Positions 61,039 to 64,000 of a stretch of DNA of 64,000 bases are shown one piece after another (the first letter of the stretch is position 1; each line of letters opens with the position of its first letter). The stretch lies in assembly GCF_007830515.1 (NCBI RefSeq), contig NZ_VLKT01000016.1:1-64000 (forward strand), read 5' to 3'. Source of the DNA: Mesorhizobium tianshanense (GTDB lineage: Bacteria; Pseudomonadota; Alphaproteobacteria; Rhizobiales; Rhizobiaceae). A program made the translations under genes and the position numbers. The notes beneath the pieces are model-generated. The model searched no databases, was not told the DNA's origin, and saw only the letters and a program-made list of their open reading frames with translations.

Positions 61039-63513
61039 TTAAATCGGCGAAAAATCCAGCAGCTTCACGCCTAAATAGGCTGTGACCGGCTTGCCCTTGT
61101 CATTCTTCATTCTTTCAGAACGGAGCTTCGGGAACACGGCTCGCAGCTTCTTGGCGAATGATGCATCGCTGCCGGCCTTCCGTCCCGTGTCCTCGCACCA
61201 CTGATTCCAGTTGGCAAAAAGCGCCTGCAATGTTTCAAACGGCTCGCCATATCCGTAAGAGGCCATCCGCGTGGCAAAGTCTATTTCGCTTTCATTCGAC
61301 TGCCTCTCAAGCTTGGGTCTAGCAAGCCGCTCCTCCCGTTCCTCGAGGGTTTCGAAACGAAGATTTTCAGTGGCCCAGGTCGCGACCGGCTCAGCAATGC
61401 GTTCCATATCGGCGATGGATTCAGTGCCACTTTTCGGTTGTTCAAAGCGACCGCGCTTGCTGAGCGTCGCATAGCCCTCTACCGCCCAGTTCAAGATGCC
61501 GGGCAATTCGCCCATCAACCTCCTTTCAAGGTCGTGGTCTTCTCGGCCTAGGAAGCTCTCCGTCAGCGGCAGGACGATAAACCTGTTCGGCAGGCCGCCG
61601 CTCTCGTCTGGCAGGCTGGGGATTTCGGTCGCAAGGATCATGAACCGTACCGTCAGACGGCCTGTCCAGGCTGAGAGGTACTTGCGCGGCAGCGTACGGG
61701 GATCCTCTCCTGATACCGCGAGCAGCATCTCTGTGATGGCGCTGGCATCACTTTTATTGGTTATGCGGGCATCGCTGATCACCGCGAGCGATTTGCCGAT
61801 CAGTTCCTGCGGACCATACTGAGTGCCGAAACTATGGAGCGTCGGCCCGATCACGCTTTCAGCGCCGAGCAGAGCCTTGGCGACGCGGCCGATCGTCCCC
61901 TTGCCCCCGCGCTTCGGTCCAATGACCAGCAGGACCTTTTGCAGCTTGGTATCTTGGCTCAGGAAGTACCCGAACCACTCTTTCAGAGCCGTGCTGGAAT
62001 ATGGATCGTCGCTCCAGATCGAATTCAGAAATGCGGTCCATTCGGGGCAGGTCGCTTTTTCGTCATACCGTACGTCCGAACCCGACAGACAGAAGAAATT
62101 CGGTGTTACCGGCAGCAGGCGCTTCGTGCTCAGGTGCAGGAGGCCGTTGGCGCATATGAACAGTTCGTTTGGCGGCGGCTGGTCGTCTTGTTCTTTGATC
62201 CAGAACGGCGGATCGCGGTCAGCAACCATGCACACCGATTGCAGGGCTTCGCAGACGTTGGCGACGATGTGCTTATTGGGCTTGAATGGGAGCGCCTTGT
62301 TGGCTTTGGCGTCCCAGCATTGCGCCCGGCCCAGATAGCGCCAGACGCGGTTCCGGATTTCCTCGTCATTCACCTGGCGATAGAAATTATTGCGAAACTG
62401 GTAGAAGGCTCCCTTGTGCCGCTGCATGAGACGATCGCCGGCTTCGTCTGTCATGGAACCAGCAACCAGTTTCTTGGCGATGGTCAGGGGATCGCTGGGA
62501 TCGAGTATCTTGCTGATTTCTGGGTGCGGGACGAGCTTGCCCCGCTTGATGCCAGAGATGATGGTCCGGTACATGCGGCGCCAGTCATCGCGGTCGAGAT
62601 TCCAGAAGCCGCGGATCGCATCTCGCAAGCTGTTTTTGGCGTCGTCCTCGTCAATCCAACCTCGTCCAGCCATCTGCCCAAGCCAGAAGGCGCGCTCGTT
62701 CAGCTTGTTGTTGCGATCGCCTTTGACGACCTGACGCAGTTCCTTGATATAACTTTGAAGGCGCTCGGCGGCGAATGCCTGCCCCTCGGCAATGGTGGTC
62801 TTGGGGGCGGTTTCGTGTCTTGTTAGATGGATGACGGTCTTAGGCTCGGCTGGCTGGGTGGGTGGAGCGTCGGCACCGAACTGAGCGACAGCTTCATCGA
62901 ACTCGTCACCGGAAAGCTGTTTCATGGCGAGGTGGTCAATAGCCTCGTCTAGCGGCAGCCCTCTGCGATTGACGATGGCATATCGAGTCGACCTATCGCC
63001 GGCGAAATACGGTATATTGATCCAAGACCCGAAATCGTCGGCTTCGCGGATTGTCTGTTTGGGAAAGATTTCGCAACCGGTGAAACCGAGATGCGCAGCC
63101 AATCCGTTGAGCAGCTTCTGCATGGCGGCAGCGGGACGGGGCACCGCAATACTGCAATGCAGATGCGCGCCGCCGCTCTTTGAGCGAAACAGTGTCAGCG
63201 GCAGGTCGGCGATCTTCTCCGATAGGTCTTTAAGATCGATTTTGTACTGGTCGACGTCGATCACACCGAAACGGATGTTCACATCGTCATCTAGCAGAAT
63301 ATGAATGCCGACGCCGATCTTGCCGGCGAGATGGTCGTCCCAATCATGCTGCGCTAAGGGGGTCTTATCAGTCCATGACTTGGCTATCGCTTTGCCGTCT
63401 TCGCGATGCTTCCCGGTGGGTTCAGAATGCCCATGCGCCGTTGAGTACCCAACAAAGAAATCTGCTAAGGTCCGAACCGTTACGTGGATATTTTGAGCGG
63501 TTCTTGCATCCAT
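61039..63513 (-). CDS. TOTE-type primase fused to a D5/SF3-type helicase
   Basis: An 824-residue replication protein. Residues about 60-200 are an archaeo-eukaryotic type primase: FGVIDVDQYKIDL (D86, D88) and LFRSKSGGAHLHCSIAVP, the DxD...SxSGGxH pattern of TOTE primases. Residues about 250-450 are a D5_N-like linker. From about 500 there is an SF3-type helicase with Walker A VIGPKRGGKGTIG (near residue 532) and DARITNKSDASAITE. C-terminal part about 700-824 is helical. This is a typical replicase of phages, satellites and integrated plasmids. Start MDARTAQ at 63513 follows AGGATTT. Confidence 0.9.
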   Translation of the reverse strand: MDARTAQNIHVTVRTLADFFVGYSTAHGHSEPTGKHREDGKAIAKSWTDKTPLAQHDWDDHLAGKIGVGIHILLDDDVNIRFGVIDVDQYKIDLKDLSEKIADLPLTLFRSKSGGAHLHCSIAVPRPAAAMQKLLNGLAAHLGFTGCEIFPKQTIREADDFGSWINIPYFAGDRSTRYAIVNRRGLPLDEAIDHLAMKQLSGDEFDEAVAQFGADAPPTQPAEPKTVIHLTRHETAPKTTIAEGQAFAAERLQSYIKELRQVVKGDRNNKLNERAFWLGQMAGRGWIDEDDAKNSLRDAIRGFWNLDRDDWRRMYRTIISGIKRGKLVPHPEISKILDPSDPLTIAKKLVAGSMTDEAGDRLMQRHKGAFYQFRNNFYRQVNDEEIRNRVWRYLGRAQCWDAKANKALPFKPNKHIVANVCEALQSVCMVADRDPPFWIKEQDDQPPPNELFICANGLLHLSTKRLLPVTPNFFCLSGSDVRYDEKATCPEWTAFLNSIWSDDPYSSTALKEWFGYFLSQDTKLQKVLLVIGPKRGGKGTIGRVAKALLGAESVIGPTLHSFGTQYGPQELIGKSLAVISDARITNKSDASAITEMLLAVSGEDPRTLPRKYLSAWTGRLTVRFMILATEIPSLPDESGGLPNRFIVLPLTESFLGREDHDLERRLMGELPGILNWAVEGYATLSKRGRFEQPKSGTESIADMERIAEPVATWATENLRFETLEEREERLARPKLERQSNESEIDFATRMASYGYGEPFETLQALFANWNQWCEDTGRKAGSDASFAKKLRAVFPKLRSERMKNDKGKPVTAYLGVKLLDFSPI

Positions 63514-63545
63514 CGTTTTAAATCCTGTACCGCCGCCCCGGAGCT

Positions 63546-63905
63546 TTAGTACTTCCGCCGCAAGCGCATCCTGCCCGTGGCCAGCAGACCGGCCTCGCGA
63601 GCGTCCTCAACAACACTCGCCCAGCGCTGCTGGAAGATGGTCGGGGCACGGCGGCGGAGTAGGCCTAAACAGATATCGCTAAATTCGTCGAAGGTTCGTG
63701 GAAGGCGTGGCATGGCGAAGGAGCCCTCCGCACAAATCACGTAGATGCGATCGCCGGCGAATTGGATGAAAAATTGTGGCCCCTTATTGGATGGGCCGAG
63801 GAATTCTACTTCAACCCGGGCGGGTTCTTTGTTTTCCGGTTTACAACCACTGGTAGTGTTGCTAGATTTGCGTTGACGCATTTGCCGATCTCCGGTTGCG
63901 TTCAT
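63546..63905 (-). CDS. Hypothetical protein upstream of the primase
   Basis: A 119-residue protein, MNATGDRQMRQRKSSNTTSG..., with an alpha-beta core (ARVEVEFLGPSNKGPQFFIQ, DRIYVICAEGSFAMPRLP). The frame stays open to the right edge of the window (DYLGAIGKETRKPNESAT...), so the true start may lie beyond 64000. It precedes the primase by 32 bases in the same operon. A regulatory or replication accessory role is likely but not shown. Confidence 0.6.
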   Translation of the reverse strand: MNATGDRQMRQRKSSNTTSGCKPENKEPARVEVEFLGPSNKGPQFFIQFAGDRIYVICAEGSFAMPRLPRTFDEFSDICLGLLRRRAPTIFQQRWASVVEDAREAGLLATGRMRLRRKY

Positions 63906-64000
63906 GTTGATGGCCTGTTGTGAGGCTGTCGCGCTTTCATTGGGTTTTCTGGTCTCCTTCCCAATGGCACCTAGATAATCGCGAGCAGGTTCAGCTGGTG

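Overview
The window looks like a chromosomal segment of a Mesorhizobium-like member of the Rhizobiales. Evidence: high GC with matching codon use, typical rhizobial gene content (C-P lyase, many sugar ABC transporters, LacI/GntR regulators, DUF982, a ferredoxin-cyclase) and the palindromic intergenic repeats common in this group. No rRNA or tRNA gene was seen. The genus is inferred from general familiarity, not from a search.

Layout. 1-3.5 kb: a 70-bp tandem repeat, an unusual ferredoxin-adenylate cyclase-Rieske fusion and a small conserved-type protein. 3.5-15.1 kb: a phosphonate block. phnGHIJKL, a phosphonate-type acetyltransferase, a small membrane peptide, a GNAT protein and phnC-phnD-phnE-phnE all run leftward; the GntR-type repressor gene phnF is divergent. 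Two good PHO boxes and a PhnF-type palindrome control it. phnM, phnN and phnP are not in the window. 15.1-23.9 kb: a sugar-acid catabolic block on the minus strand (alcohol dehydrogenase, ribose-type ABC transporter, aldo/keto reductase, UxaA-type dehydratase), facing a GntR regulator with two winged helices; both promoters share a 20-bp motif. 24.0-27.3 kb: a copper-handling operon (DUF2946-like, PCuAC, YcnI, CopC-CopD). 27.4-30.0 kb: 6-phosphogluconate dehydrogenase and a secreted hypothetical protein. 30.2-39.1 kb: a LacI regulator and a CUT1 sugar ABC operon with isomerase, Gfo/Idh oxidoreductase and YghZ-type reductase; the same 14-bp operator lies at both promoters. 39.3-47.9 kb: housekeeping and small genes: Zur/Fur, a frameshifted RusA-like gene, polA, a candidate sRNA with anti-Shine-Dalgarno loops, M20 peptidase, an RNase D-like exonuclease, small envelope proteins and a beta-propeller protein.

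47.9-64 kb: a mobile region, more AT-rich and made of small genes, hairpins and phage-type genes. It has a complete terminase large subunit with no portal or capsid gene in sight, a 40-residue N-terminal scrap of a tape-measure protein, and a TOTE-type primase fused to a D5-type helicase. Beside the primase is a nested inverted repeat with iteron-like repeats, a plausible origin. In the middle is a 1342-residue protein with a Cap4/DUF4297-type nuclease domain, a STAND-type NTPase and a TPR-like C-terminal part. This is the most interesting candidate: an Avs-like antiphage sensor-effector, lying 1.8 kb from a terminase gene, the type of protein known to trigger Avs1-Avs3. No integrase or attachment site was found, so the right end of the element lies beyond the window.
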